Shown here: one piece after another, positions 42,053-52,001 of the stretch | How positions within the stretch are numbered: position 1 is the first letter of the stretch | Layout of the letters: every line of letters starts with the position of its first letter | Assembly: GCA_958450325.1 (NCBI GenBank) | Contig: OY288254.1 | Location: forward strand, 32,621,577 to 32,685,576 | Source of the DNA: Agrostemma githago | Lineage: Eukaryota; Streptophyta; Magnoliopsida; Caryophyllales; Caryophyllaceae | Direction of reading: 5' to 3' | DNA length: 64,000 bases | Made by a program: the position numbers and the translations under genes | The notes under the pieces: model-generated | Database searches by the model: none | Seen by the model: only the letters and a program-made list of their open reading frames with translations | Told to the model about the DNA's origin: nothing

Positions 42053-44074
42053 TTATGGTACGAATTTGAGGTCAAACTCAGCTAGCATTAGAGTCCATCT
42101 GGACATTCTTCCATTAAGGATGGGCTTTTCGAACAGATATTTGATTGGGTTCATTTTGGACAGAACATGTACCTCGTGACTGAGCATGTAGTGTCTGAGC
42201 TTTTTAGTGGCCCAAACCAGAGCTAGGCACGTTTTCTCGAGCATTGTATATTTGCATTCGTACTCTAGGAACTTTTTACTGATGTAGTAAATGGCCCTTT
42301 CTTCTGAATCGACTGTCTGGGCCAGCATAGCCCCCATGGCTGTCTCAGTCGTTGTCAGGTATAACGATAGAGGCAAACCGGGTTGAGGTGGCATTAGTAC
42401 TGGCGGAGCAGACAGGATTTCCCTGATTTTGTCGAAGGCCGCTTGACATTTATCATCCCATAGTACCCGTTCTCCTATCTTCAGTTTCTTGAATATGGGC
42501 TCACATACCATGGTTAGCTTTGAAATAAAACGGCTGATGTATTGGACCTTCCCGAGAAACCCCCTTATTTCCTTTTCGGTCTTAGGTGGTTGCATCTCAG
42601 TGATGGCTTTGATTTTAGCTGGGTCGACCTCGATGCCGTGTTGGCTAACGATATGGCCCAGTAATTTGCCTGATGTTACCCCGAAACTGCATTTTTGAGG
42701 GTTTAACCTCATGTTGTACTTACGCAAGCGGGTGAAGAATTTTCTTAGGGCAGCGACATGCCCATCTCGGTTTTTAGACTTGACGATCATGTCATCGACG
42801 TAAACTTCCACTTCCCTATGCATCATGTCATGTAATAAGGTCGTGGCTGTTCGTTGATAGGTGGCTCCGGCATTAATGAGACCAAATGGCATAACGGTAT
42901 AGCAATAGGTACCCCACGGTGTGGTGAAAGTGGTTTTACCCATGTCTTCTTCTGCCATTTTGATTTGGTTGTATCCAGCATACCCATCCATAAATGATAG
43001 AAGGGCGTGATCTGCCGTGTTGTCCACCAATATGTCGATGTGGGGCAACGGAAAATCGTCTTTTGGGCTGGCCTTGTTAAGGTCCCGGAAATCTACACAT
43101 ACCCGAACTTTGCCGTCCTTCTTGGGTACCGGCACGATGTTCGCAACCCAGTCTGGATATTCAGACACTTGTATAAAGCCTGCTTTGAATTGTTTGTCTA
43201 CTTCTTCCTTGACTTTGAGAGACCACTTGGGCTTCATTCTTCGAAGCTTCTGTTTTACCGGCTTACAACCATCTTTGATGGGTATACGGTGTTCGGCTAT
43301 TTCCCGGTCTATACCCGGCATGTCCTTGTAGGACCATGCAAAGACATCCTTGAATTCTTGGAGGAGGCTTGTGAGTTGTTGCCTCTCCTCGGGATCTAAG
43401 GATAACCCTATCTTAAGCATCTGGGGCTCTAAGGTTGTTCCCACATTGATAGACTCAGTTTCTTCGATTACCGGGTCTCGGGATTCCCTCTGCTCTAGCT
43501 GCTCGATCAGATGTGGGGGTAGGGACACCTGTTCATCGGGTTTCTCAATGTCATTGCAAAAAGTATTTTTGAAAGTATTTTGAAAATAAGCCAAGTCATA
43601 AGCGGAACGGTTTTCGTTATTATTGATAGAGAATTTGGAAAACAGCTCAAAGAGAGCGGCCATCTGATCATTGGTCAGAGGCGGGATTGGGAGTGCTCTC
43701 GGGACAGACCCCGAGGCTCCGGTGGCAGTGACTACAGGGAGAGGGGTTACAGTTTGGACTCTAGCATCAGACCCCTTAGACTCGAATACAGACTCGGACT
43801 CAGACTCTGACTCGGACTCAGACTCGGAATCGGTGTCTGGCACGTCTCCTTCCCCGGTGGTCAGTCTGTAGACTCGGCCTTGACCGTCGGTCCACTTGAC
43901 GGTCTTCTTCCAGCTTCTTTTCCCGGTATCAGCACCGACTTCCGAGATCAGCTTCGAAGGGTCGAACTTGTTGCTTCGAAGGATCAGGTTCACCAAGTCT
44001 TCTTTGGGGTTCGGGACAGCTTTGTCTTCCCCGAATAAGAGTCCCAGCACGGGCTCGGCATTGTCAGTACCCAT
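42053..44074 (-). CDS. Reverse transcriptase and RNase H of the Ogre-like element
   Basis: 673 codons. The N-terminal 190 residues form a linker with an acidic DSESESESESE run at about residues 80-95. RT spans about 265-500, with VPKKDGKVRVCVDFRDLNKA, TPWGTYCYTVMPFGLINAGA and the catalytic YVDDMIVKS. The Ty3-type RNase H follows at about 570-670 (LYLTTTETAMGAMLAQ, YTMLEKTCLALVWATKKLRH). It ends abruptly after LAEFDLKFVP. The second RNase H and the integrase that normally follow in the Tat/Ogre lineage are absent. The start overlaps the protease frame by 85 bp in another frame, at the point where Ogre elements often have an intron. Catalytic residues look intact. Confidence 0.9.
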   Translation of the reverse strand: MGTDNAEPVLGLLFGEDKAVPNPKEDLVNLILRSNKFDPSKLISEVGADTGKRSWKKTVKWTDGQGRVYRLTTGEGDVPDTDSESESESESESESVFESKGSDARVQTVTPLPVVTATGASGSVPRALPIPPLTNDQMAALFELFSKFSINNNENRSAYDLAYFQNTFKNTFCNDIEKPDEQVSLPPHLIEQLEQRESRDPVIEETESINVGTTLEPQMLKIGLSLDPEERQQLTSLLQEFKDVFAWSYKDMPGIDREIAEHRIPIKDGCKPVKQKLRRMKPKWSLKVKEEVDKQFKAGFIQVSEYPDWVANIVPVPKKDGKVRVCVDFRDLNKASPKDDFPLPHIDILVDNTADHALLSFMDGYAGYNQIKMAEEDMGKTTFTTPWGTYCYTVMPFGLINAGATYQRTATTLLHDMMHREVEVYVDDMIVKSKNRDGHVAALRKFFTRLRKYNMRLNPQKCSFGVTSGKLLGHIVSQHGIEVDPAKIKAITEMQPPKTEKEIRGFLGKVQYISRFISKLTMVCEPIFKKLKIGERVLWDDKCQAAFDKIREILSAPPVLMPPQPGLPLSLYLTTTETAMGAMLAQTVDSEERAIYYISKKFLEYECKYTMLEKTCLALVWATKKLRHYMLSHEVHVLSKMNPIKYLFEKPILNGRMSRWTLMLAEFDLKFVP

Positions 44075-44478
44075 GGTCTTCCTAGGAGTAGATTGAAGGA
44101 AGAGGTGACATCGATCACCTGGAATTCTAGCTCTTTTTCGATTGGGCCGGTCACAATAGTCAGCTTGACGGCCCCGGAAACTGCTTTTGGGCTTCCATCG
44201 AAAGCCTGGATAGTGTGGGCAGTTGGTATGTAGTCGGCCTTAGTGATCCGGAGGGCTTTGGCAGTCCTTAACGGGAGGACATTCACAGCGGACCCGTCGT
44301 CAACTAGGGTCATTGGAAGATACTTACCCCGGCAAATTACCGTGATATACAGAGCCAGGTTGTGAGAGGCCCCGAATGGTGGTAGGTCGTCATCTGAGAA
44401 GGTGATTGACGGGCCTTCTCCTTTGGGCCTGCTCTTGAGGTAGGGTAAGATAGTGGCTACCATTTCAGTAGGGGTGAC
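43990..44478 (-). CDS. Aspartic protease of the Ogre-like element
   Basis: In frame with gag after a single TAG (44479-44481). It has LVDDGSAVNVLPLRTAKALR (active site D-D-G-S as usual in Tat/Ogre), AHTIQAFDGSPKAVSGAVKL and FQVIDVTSSFNLLLGRPW. Homology ends after LGRPW. The remaining codons to 43990 are the out-of-frame start of the RT frame. A splice or frameshift is needed to join protease and RT. Confidence 0.85.
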   Translation of the reverse strand, partial: VTPTEMVATILPYLKSRPKGEGPSITFSDDDLPPFGASHNLALYITVICRGKYLPMTLVDDGSAVNVLPLRTAKALRITKADYIPTAHTIQAFDGSPKAVSGAVKLTIVTGPIEKELEFQVIDVTSSFNLLLGRPWVLTMPSPCWDSYSGKTKLSRTPKKTW

Positions 44479-45705
44479 CTAGGAATTGACCTTGATCTGA
44501 TCGAGAGCCTTAGTAAGTGCCTCTCGATGTTCTTGTGAGCTAACCAAGAGTTGCCATATAGTGAGGTCAACTCGGGTCCTTTTCAATTGTTTAACAAGAG
44601 CCGTATCGGTGCTTGGTTCTTCAATGACTTCTTCCGTCCTGGTAAGTTCAGTGACGGTTGCCTGGACTGAGCCGTCTTTGGTGAGGGAATTACCGGCTAA
44701 AGCTTTGGATTTTGCCTTCCTGACTTCTTCGAGGGTAATGGGGACAATTTCCCCTTTGGCGAGGTATATGTCTTCTTCATCATCGAACCAGATCCCATTG
44801 ATTTGTGGAATGAAAGGAGAGATAAGATGAGAACAGTCTATCACCTCACCGGTGAAGATGGCATGAGAGCTAAAGGGGTTGTCCTTGTTGCTTGGCTTGT
44901 CCCCGGGTAGTGGTATTTTCCCGTTCTCAATTAAATCCTGAATTAGGTGCTTCAGCTTCCAACACTTCTCGGTGTCATGCCCATTGCCCCGATGATATTG
45001 GCAATAGGCTTGGGCATTGTAGCTCTTGGAGCGTTTTTCAACTGGAACTTCGGGAGTTGGGCCTATCGGCTGGACCAGGCCTTTGGAAGATAGCCTTTGT
45101 AAGGCATATGTGTAGGTAGTCCCTATATCAGTGAATACCCTATGAGGGACGTTTCTTTTGGATGAGGCATCCAAGAGATTAACCATGTCGAAGATGCTTT
45201 GGGTTGCGGCCGGAGGTTTGGTAGTGGATGAGGAAGCTCCTTGGTAACCCTTGTTAGAGGCCTTAGTCAGGCTCTCTAGTCTTAGATCATCTTCAATTCT
45301 CATGCCCATTTCAGTAAGAGTGGTGAAATTGGGTATGACAGCATACCGGAGGTGAACCCGGTAGGACGGGAGGAGGTTCTTGACAAAGGCCTCCACTAAA
45401 GTCTTCTCACTGGGCTTATCGACCAGTTTGACACTCTCGGCCCTCCAACGTTGGAGGTATTTAGTAAAGCCCTCCTTAGGTTCTTGGGCCATAACCTCTA
45501 GGGACCGCATAGTGGTTTGGATCTCGGTGTTATCAGCGTAGTTCCGAGCGAATTCCGTAGCCACATCGTCCCAGGTTGAGAACTTCTTTGGGTCTAGCCT
45601 GTAGTACCAGGCCTTTGGGTGTTTCTCCAGAGATGCAGCAAAGAGGTTCTTAAACATAGAAGAGTCCACCCCCTTAATGGCCATGAACTCCTTGAAGGCC
45701 CGCAC
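44479..45705 (-). CDS. Gag, main part, of the Ogre-like element
   Basis: 408 codons with the retrotrans_gag core at about residues 1-150 (AFKEFMAIKGVDSSMFKNLF, AWYYRLDPKKFSTWDDVATE, YLQRWRAESVKLVDKPSEKT). A nucleocapsid-like CQYHRGNGHDTEKCWKLKHL lies near 235, then an acidic C-terminal part. A shift near 45710-45725 separates it from the N-terminal piece 45722-46039: the reading needed is LLHVRAFKEF, one frame away. The ATG at 45705 is therefore probably not the natural start. Confidence 0.85.
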   Translation of the reverse strand: MRAFKEFMAIKGVDSSMFKNLFAASLEKHPKAWYYRLDPKKFSTWDDVATEFARNYADNTEIQTTMRSLEVMAQEPKEGFTKYLQRWRAESVKLVDKPSEKTLVEAFVKNLLPSYRVHLRYAVIPNFTTLTEMGMRIEDDLRLESLTKASNKGYQGASSSTTKPPAATQSIFDMVNLLDASSKRNVPHRVFTDIGTTYTYALQRLSSKGLVQPIGPTPEVPVEKRSKSYNAQAYCQYHRGNGHDTEKCWKLKHLIQDLIENGKIPLPGDKPSNKDNPFSSHAIFTGEVIDCSHLISPFIPQINGIWFDDEEDIYLAKGEIVPITLEEVRKAKSKALAGNSLTKDGSVQATVTELTRTEEVIEEPSTDTALVKQLKRTRVDLTIWQLLVSSQEHREALTKALDQIKVNS

Positions 45706-46039
45706 GTGTAGTAGCGGGTCTTCAGTCCAACATAGGTAGGCCCTTGAGATTCAGGTTTGCGGGCAGTTTGTCACTTACCGGGTTGTAATCCCGACTATTC
45801 TCCCGATGGATGTTGTTATTCCCGGTTAAGTAGACTTGTTCTTCCAATCGGCGGACCGAGCTAACTAGTTCAGTTAGGGGTTCCGTGACCCCGGTATTAG
45901 GAGTCCTTTGCTCCACTGTAGCTAAGCGAGCAACAATGGCCACTTGGCCAGCCCTCATTTCAGTCAGTTGGGCTTCAATGTCGGCTTGCTTCTCGATTAT
46001 GGCATCTAGAGAGGTTTGAAGACTGTTCAAAGTGGCCAT
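45706..46039 (-). CDS. Gag N-terminal piece of the Ogre-like element
   Basis: 106 codons from MATLNSLQTSLDAIIEKQAD, a probable coiled coil, through SDKLPANLNLKGLPML, where the frame shifts into the capsid part. The same order is usual in Tat/Ogre Gag. One indel is enough to explain the split. Confidence 0.75.
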
Positions 46040-47372
46040 CCTTCGAGCGTGTCTGGTTGCCGGTGGCCTGTCTGTAAGAACACCACGTAATCAGGAACCG
46101 AACCCAGACCTTGGAATCAAAACAAGTACATCCCGAGCGACCCAAAAAAAGGACTCGAGAAAGACATCTAGACGGATGACTCGTAGGTGATGTGACTTCC
46201 TTAAGATTTCGGCCTTGGTGAGCCTAGTCCCGTTCGAAGGAAGGTTCACGTGAGACTAATCCCCAGACTTTGGACTCGAGTGTGTAGACGGGCCCTCCCT
46301 TGTAGGAGTATGTCCTACGTAGGTGGGCTTTGCCTTAGTCTAATAAGGCAGACTGGGGGTGGGGAGGAAACTCGTGATATAAGATCAACAGAGTTTCGAC
46401 GCTATAGACCTTGATGACTTACGACACGACCCGACACTGCTAAATACGGGAAGTCCTAAGAAAAGGAAGGTTTTGAAAATCCGAGAAAATCTCAGGGAAA
46501 GGCCCGATTTTTCGAGAAAATCGGAAAGGGTATCGGACCTTGGTTTTGATGGTTCGAAAATATTTTCGAGTTTTGAATTGGGCAGCGTACCGGCTAGAAA
46601 TAGGCTATTTTGAGTAAAATCACAAGTCCTAAATTCGGTATGTGTCCCGGGTTTTGAAAATTGGATATCTCGAAGTTTGAAAATTTGAATGTTGGAAAAA
46701 AAAAAGAATTTCCGATGATTTGAAAATTTGAAGATGAGATCCCGAAGATTTGAAAACGGCATCTCGAAGATTTGAAAGTTGAAAATGGCATCGCGAGGAT
46801 TTGAAAATTGAATTTTGAAAATTCGAAAATCGAATGGTGGATCGGAAATTCGAATTTTGAAATGGGCAGCATGCCGGCTAAAAAAATAGGCTTGTTTTGA
46901 GTCAAATCTTAAGTCTAAATTTCGGCAGCTTTCCGAGTTTTTGAAAATTTGAATATTTTTGGAAAGATGCATTTTTTTTGAAATGACGGTTTTTGAAAAA
47001 GACACGGAAACCAAGTAGCACATAGTCACGTAAGCATTATAACGACACCATGTATGCTTTACACTAAGTCTCGGTCGGTCTGAATAGGGTCTATACCAGT
47101 GTTCATAGTCTAGTCGAGAAACGGGACGGTCTTCCTAACTCGAGTGGAGCTTAGAACATGCCGTAAAGTCCATACGAGTCGACCATGAACACCTTTAACG
47201 TATCCAAAGTTGAATACGTCGTGGTATAGTGGGACGTCGGTCACCAGTACCGGCCCGGGTAAATATGGGGTTATGCATGAACCGTAAAACTAAAACGCAT
47301 ATTGTACTCGTCAAACGATTTCTATTCGAGTCTCACCCTGAGAACTCCGATGGTAAGGCACACATCGGTTGA
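46040..47372 (-). other. Leader between primer site and gag of the Ogre-like element
   Basis: 1.3 kb. From about 46480 to 46960 it consists of degenerate repeats around TTTGAAAATTTGAA and similar. These produce a 214-codon Phe/Ile/Ser/Asn-rich frame (47029-46385). Ogre elements may carry an extra ORF here, but the repeat origin makes this frame doubtful. Confidence 0.5.
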
Positions 47373-47390
47373 TCCCCAGCGGAGTCGCCA
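47373..47390 (-). other. Primer binding site, tRNA-Arg type
   Basis: Minus strand TGGCGACTCCGCTGGGGA, complementary to the 3' end of a plant tRNA-Arg as I recall it. Ogre-lineage elements use tRNA-Arg. Spacer ATT to the LTR. Confidence 0.8.
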
Positions 47391-47393
47391 AAT

Positions 47394-49976
47394 TGTGGAC
47401 ATGACGTAGGTCCACCCCGACGCGGCCACGCGCGGGTTTTGGGTTAGGCGAATGCACCTCCATATGAGAAGGATCGAATTGAAATTTAAGTCGAAATGGA
47501 GTCGCCACCGAATTTTATGGTTATTCGGAACCATTCGAGCCCACTCTATATCGCCATGGTCCATACACAAAGTATGGCCCATTTCGGTTTGAGAGTTTAT
47601 CGGGCTCGTCCCTTTGCATATCGATGTAGATGCCGACTTGAGCGGTTAATCGTATATTGAATGACTCTCGTTGCCAATGGATTCGGGTATCCGGAAACCA
47701 CGGTTCTGAGTAAGGGGTGAGGGTACGTGTTGGGAAGCCCACTAAGGACACCCAACCCCGCCCGCACTTAGCGGCCTCTACTAGGACATCGTTTGACTTT
47801 TTAATATGCGCGTTAGTGATTCGGTGAAATGTTATGCAAACAGCGTTTTAGCTAAGCATGCGAATTAAATGTGAGCTACGTCAATTTAATGCATCTAATT
47901 TATTGTCGAAGTGATTTAGCATGCGAGGGTTCATTCAAAAACGGTAAAACGCAAATAAATAAAGCAAAGCGAAATAAATCGGTTACAAGTTACACGGACG
48001 GAATACAACCCGGAATTCACAATACGGCGTACAATAAAATAGAACAATTGAAATATACAGTTGAAATGGCGAGCAATAATTATAAACGGACCCGTGTATA
48101 AACTAGACCGTGAATTTGTGTAGGTGGACGAACTTTAATTAGTTACACATTATATTGCGTATTAATCAAAGGACGGAGGTTCGAGACCTAGACGTGGTGC
48201 TAGCCCGATCTCGAACCTCGATGCCTTGTCCCGACTTATCACCTCGAGAAATTGAGTCTAAATTAATTTTACATCGGATACGACTAAAGAGTCATCGACA
48301 TAAACTTAATAATGTGAGACCGTCGATCAAAATCGTTTAAATGAAGTGATATGCATGAATTTTGGAAAGGCTACGTGATTAACTTTACACGTGTCGACTA
48401 AGTCGCTTTTAAAAAGATGAGGCTCGAATGATAAAAAAGAACTCTCGGTTTCTGGGCTGCAGGACCCACTCGGTCGAGTCATGGCTGGACTCGGCCGAGT
48501 GCGTCTTGGAAGACGCTACTGCCCGTAATTTAGGGTGCTACTCGATCGAGTAGCAGGTGTAATCGGTCGAGTGGCACCTGTACGAGTTGTGACTCGTTTG
48601 TTTTAATGTGTTTTAAATCGATGATTGGCCGAGTCAAATAAAAGTATTGACGGATTTAGATTTAACTCGGTTTGTCGGTATTATAATCATGTCTTACATG
48701 ATTATAATACCGTTATCGGAATTTTGTAAAAAAGGTTATTGTTAGATAAAAAATTTGATTAGTGACGGAATTGCGCCCCTCTACGTCACGACGTCGGTTT
48801 TCGTGTCAATGGGTTCCATACTAATTGGAAATGGGATTAAATGCGTTCAACTATGACTTTAGGTTGATTACCATAGTCCAACGCATTCGAAACCGAATTT
48901 TCATACTAAGATGTATTTACGCGATATTATGACGATAATGATGATAAAGAAAAGATGATACAAAAATGAAGATGCGAAAGTACGACAATATTAATGCAAG
49001 TGTTACTGTTATGATTATGATTATAAATACGATACGAAAATACGATAAATAAAATGGAAATGAGACTAGAAAAAGAGATCGATATGGGGTTTAGGACACC
49101 CTCAACATACATGCTTAGTAAGGACCTCGGAAATGGACTCGTAATAGCGGCACGGGCTTGGGAGTATCGAGGATGTATGCGAGTTATGGTGTGTATATGT
49201 GTGTGTATGCTTCGCCGGTTCTCCGAGGGACGAGGGGCTCGGGTTTGATATGTTTTGCCTAGGATTGCTAGGGTCGTAGTATTGTGTGTATGGGATGAAT
49301 ATGCATGCAACAAGTTGTAAAGGTTGTAAGAGTTGTGTGGTTGCAAAAAGTTGTTCCAAAGTGTGTTGATAGTTGTCTTCCGAAGTGTCTGTTGTGCATG
49401 GGGGTCATGGGGTATTTATAGGGAGCCCCGACCCTGGGTCACTCGACCGAGTGGCGCGGGTGCACTCGGTCGAGAGCCCTCGTGAATGAACCTGGACTGG
49501 TTCAGAGAGGCTCCACTCGATCGAGTGGTCAATCCACTCGACCGAGTGGATCAATCAAGCCGCAAAATTTAAGGCTTGATTAGCCTTAATTTGATTGTGA
49601 TTGATTTTAATTGATTGTGGGTTGATTTGGATTGTTTTTTGGCTGATTTTGAATCTGGTGCAAGTTTCGAGAATGCACCCGGTCGTTTTTTGTGTCGGGT
49701 TTGTCTTGACCGGGTTTTGACCCGGTCGCTAAAAGACGGGAATTATTTTTGGCGTCAGTTTTGGCCCAAATTAGTCTTGTTTGACTCGGAACGACCCACT
49801 GGGCCTGAATTTGAGGTCTGTTTTGTGAGATTTTTACTCCACTAAAAGTCCATGTCGGATATTATTGATTCCGAGCCCAAGTCCGAGTATACTAAGTCAC
49901 TTTTGCGTCCGATCATCATTGGGTGTTTTTTGGAAACTGCCATAGACACCTGGCGGTCAAATTTTGGGTGTCTACA
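47394..49976 (-). repeat. 5' LTR of the Ogre-like element (2583 bp)
   Basis: It aligns with 36902-39516 end to end. It lacks 30 bp present there (near 38303-38333), a deletion between two GACGTCG repeats, and has scattered substitutions. The TATA box is at 49413-49420 and the palindrome array at 49440-49553; one palindrome arm is mutated (CGGTCGAGAGC). Confidence 0.92.
49413..49553 (-). promoter_or_regulatory. U3 promoter of the Ogre-like 5' LTR
   Basis: Same layout as 38953-39092. This copy should drive the gag-pol RNA. Confidence 0.55.
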
Positions 49977-50529
49977 ATATGGAATGTATGATCAAATTTT
50001 TTTAAAAAAATATAAACATATTGTATTCCATTTTAACGAAATAGTTGCATTATTTTTGTTAATAGAAGATTGCACTATCCCGTACAATATTTTACATAGA
50101 ATATAAAATAGTTATGATTATTATTGTATATCTTTCTGATCATATTCGAAAATCATATTCTTACCATCGATATAAAATTTAGTAACTATATAAAAATGGA
50201 ATATATATTCCGATTGCTCTTACAAAGCCTGATACATAGTAAAAACTCACCCAAAATTTTTTATATACTACTCTAAGACAATAACAGTTACTAAGATTTT
50301 CCTCAAAAATACACTAATTTAAATTGAAAAGTAAAAGAACATTTCATTAATAAATTCGCAAACTATTCATTTTCATTAATGTTAAAGAAATTGACAAAAA
50401 AAACTTCTTTTTATGAAAATAATTAGATAAATTTTAAGATATGATGTCATTAACCTTGAGAAAAAAATCAGTTATCTAAAAAATTTATTTTTGAAACGAG
50501 CTATTTACTTTAACTTTTACAAAGATATA
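49977..50529. other. Inner CACTA interior, AT-rich, unassigned
   Basis: Resumes the sequence interrupted at 36901. No coding or RNA feature recognised. Confidence 0.45.
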
Positions 50530-50612
50530 CTCTCCCCGTCCCAATGAATTCTTTGTCTATTCCATATTGGGGCGTCTCAATGAATTCTTTGCCTTTCTAT
50601 TTTAGGAATGTT

Positions 50613-50658
<46 letters not shown>

Positions 50659-50758
50659 TTGACCTCCTCATGAATTTGGCTTCACATGTCACTTCATCAT
50701 TGGACCTTTTCCCCTTTTGCCAAAAGCTAAGGCAAACAATTCATCGGGACGGAAGGAG
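50530..50758. mobile_element. Stowaway-like MITE, 229 bp, with a (TG)n run
   Basis: Ends CTCTCCCCGTCCCAATGAAT and ATTCATCGGGACGGAAGGAG form an inverted repeat of the Stowaway type, flanked by TA. A (TG)n run lies at about 50623-50655. A second, internal copy of the end motif (GGGGCGTCTCAATGAATTC) follows the left end. Confidence 0.75.
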
Positions 50759-51270
50759 TATATACTCACTCGATACCACTAAGATCTTCTCATTTATTCA
50801 AATGTGAGGATCATAATTATCATATAGAATGATTATTTTGGTAGGAGAAACTACACAATACGGAATATACTATTAAAATTATAAATTTGATAAATATTTA
50901 TGTATTTCATGGTATGTTAAAGAGAGAAGTGAGTATCTCGAGATGTGAAATGATATAAACCGAGTATATAAAAAATATAAACAATATTTTCATTAATTAC
51001 ACGTTATTTAATACTCCGTACATTTCAAGATATTACTCAAATATTTTGATTAGTTTTGCGATTTAAAAAATATTTTCCTATTTCTAAATTATACAGTCGA
51101 TAAATAGTAAAAATAAAATAATTAATTTTTTTATTTTAAATCTTAAATGAAATATTCTATAAGATAAATATGTTAAGGTGCTTCTTTTTCGATGAGAGAG
51201 CGGGGGGTGAAATTTTTGTTACAGCATTAGTTCGGCATTTCAGGTTTGGGGATTTTTTTTCAGTTTTTTA
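50759..51270. other. Inner CACTA interior, AT-rich, unassigned
   Basis: No recognised content before the right subterminal repeats at 51270-51342. Confidence 0.4.
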
Positions 51271-51342
51271 ATCAAAAATGCTTCGATGCTTATAAAAGTG
51301 TCGACAATAAAGCGTCTAGAAAGTAAGGGAATTGTAGTAGTG

Positions 51343-52001
51343 TGTCAAAATATCCTTGGACTAGAGACGGAGCTCAAAAGCGAAGATTTGGTTACAAGTG
51401 GTTTAAAGAATGACCTTGGCTTGAGTATTCTCTTGAGAAGGATAAATCGTATTGTTTTCCTTGTTTCTTATTTGATGATTATCCATCTCGACATCCATCT
51501 TTCACTGAAGATGGATTTAATGGCTGGAAAAATATGATGTCCAAACAATCCAGTGTTATATTTCATATAGGAGGTCCGATGTCAATACATAATGCATCAA
51601 TGAGGAAGTGGGAAAACTTGAGAAACCCTTCTAGCCATATAGAGAGGGTGATTGACAGATTTTCTTTACAAGAATCCAAGGAAAATAGACTACGACTTAT
51701 TGCTTCCATTGAGGTTGTGAGGGTGTTAGCTCGACAAGGTTGTTCTTTTAGAGGTCATGATGAATCGGTTGATTCTTCTAATGGTGGCAACTTTGATGTT
51801 GTTTTGAAATCTTTTAAGAGAATGAACATTGAACTCAACAAAATAGTAAATGATGCTTCTAAAAATGCCAAATATACATGTAACACAATTCAAAAGCAAA
51901 TTGCAAATATTCTTGCCAACAAAGTTAGATTTATGATTCGTGAGGAAATAGGAAATTCTAAATTTGTAATCCTTGTGGATGAAGCTCTAGATGTGTCATA
52001 A
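51343..52001 (+). pseudogene. hAT transposase, middle part
   Basis: Directly after the TGT duplication the frame joins the N-terminal part. It has a stop at about 51407, then SYCFPCFLFDD, the typical TTF-type C-x2-C segment, and SKQSSVIFHIGGPMSIHNAS. It continues to VILVDEALDVS, the first catalytic Asp region of hAT transposases. A small deletion at about 51998 shifts the frame. Confidence 0.8.

Larger units (their letters stand above)
36902..49976 (-). mobile_element. Ogre/Tat-type LTR retrotransposon, 13.1 kb, integrase replaced by an antisense gene
   Basis: LTRs 36902-39516 and 47394-49976 start TGTGGACATGACG and end GGGTGTCTACA (plus-strand view). The target duplication ATATG is at 36897-36901 and 49977-49981. 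The primer site is at 47373-47390 and the polypurine tract at 39517-39531. Minus-strand order is gag, protease, RT-RNase H. There is no integrase; a plus-strand two-exon ORF takes its place. The LTRs are close to identical apart from a 30-bp deletion between GACGTCG repeats, so the insertion is young and is the last event in the nest. Confidence 0.93.
30798..51342. mobile_element. Inner CACTA transposon, 20.5 kb including an LTR element
   Basis: Ends CACTACTACAAAA (30798) and TTGTAGTAGTG (51342) are flanked by TGT on both sides (30795-30797 and 51343-51345). The subterminal motif is GACGCTTTAA/GCGTC, quite unlike the ACGGTT motif of the outer CACTA, so this is another family. Without the Ogre-like element it is about 7.5 kb. 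It carries fragments of three plant genes and no recognised CACTA transposase. Confidence 0.88.

Noticed and set aside
46385..47029. 214-codon minus frame in the Ogre-like leader as an extra gene
   Set aside because: The sequence is a degenerate TTTGAAAATTTGAA repeat giving a Phe/Ile/Ser-rich product with no domain; kept as leader only.
666..47390. tRNA genes at the TGGCGCC... and TGGCGACTCC... sites
   Set aside because: Only the last 18 bases match tRNA 3' ends, directly beside LTRs; these are primer binding sites. No cloverleaf was found.
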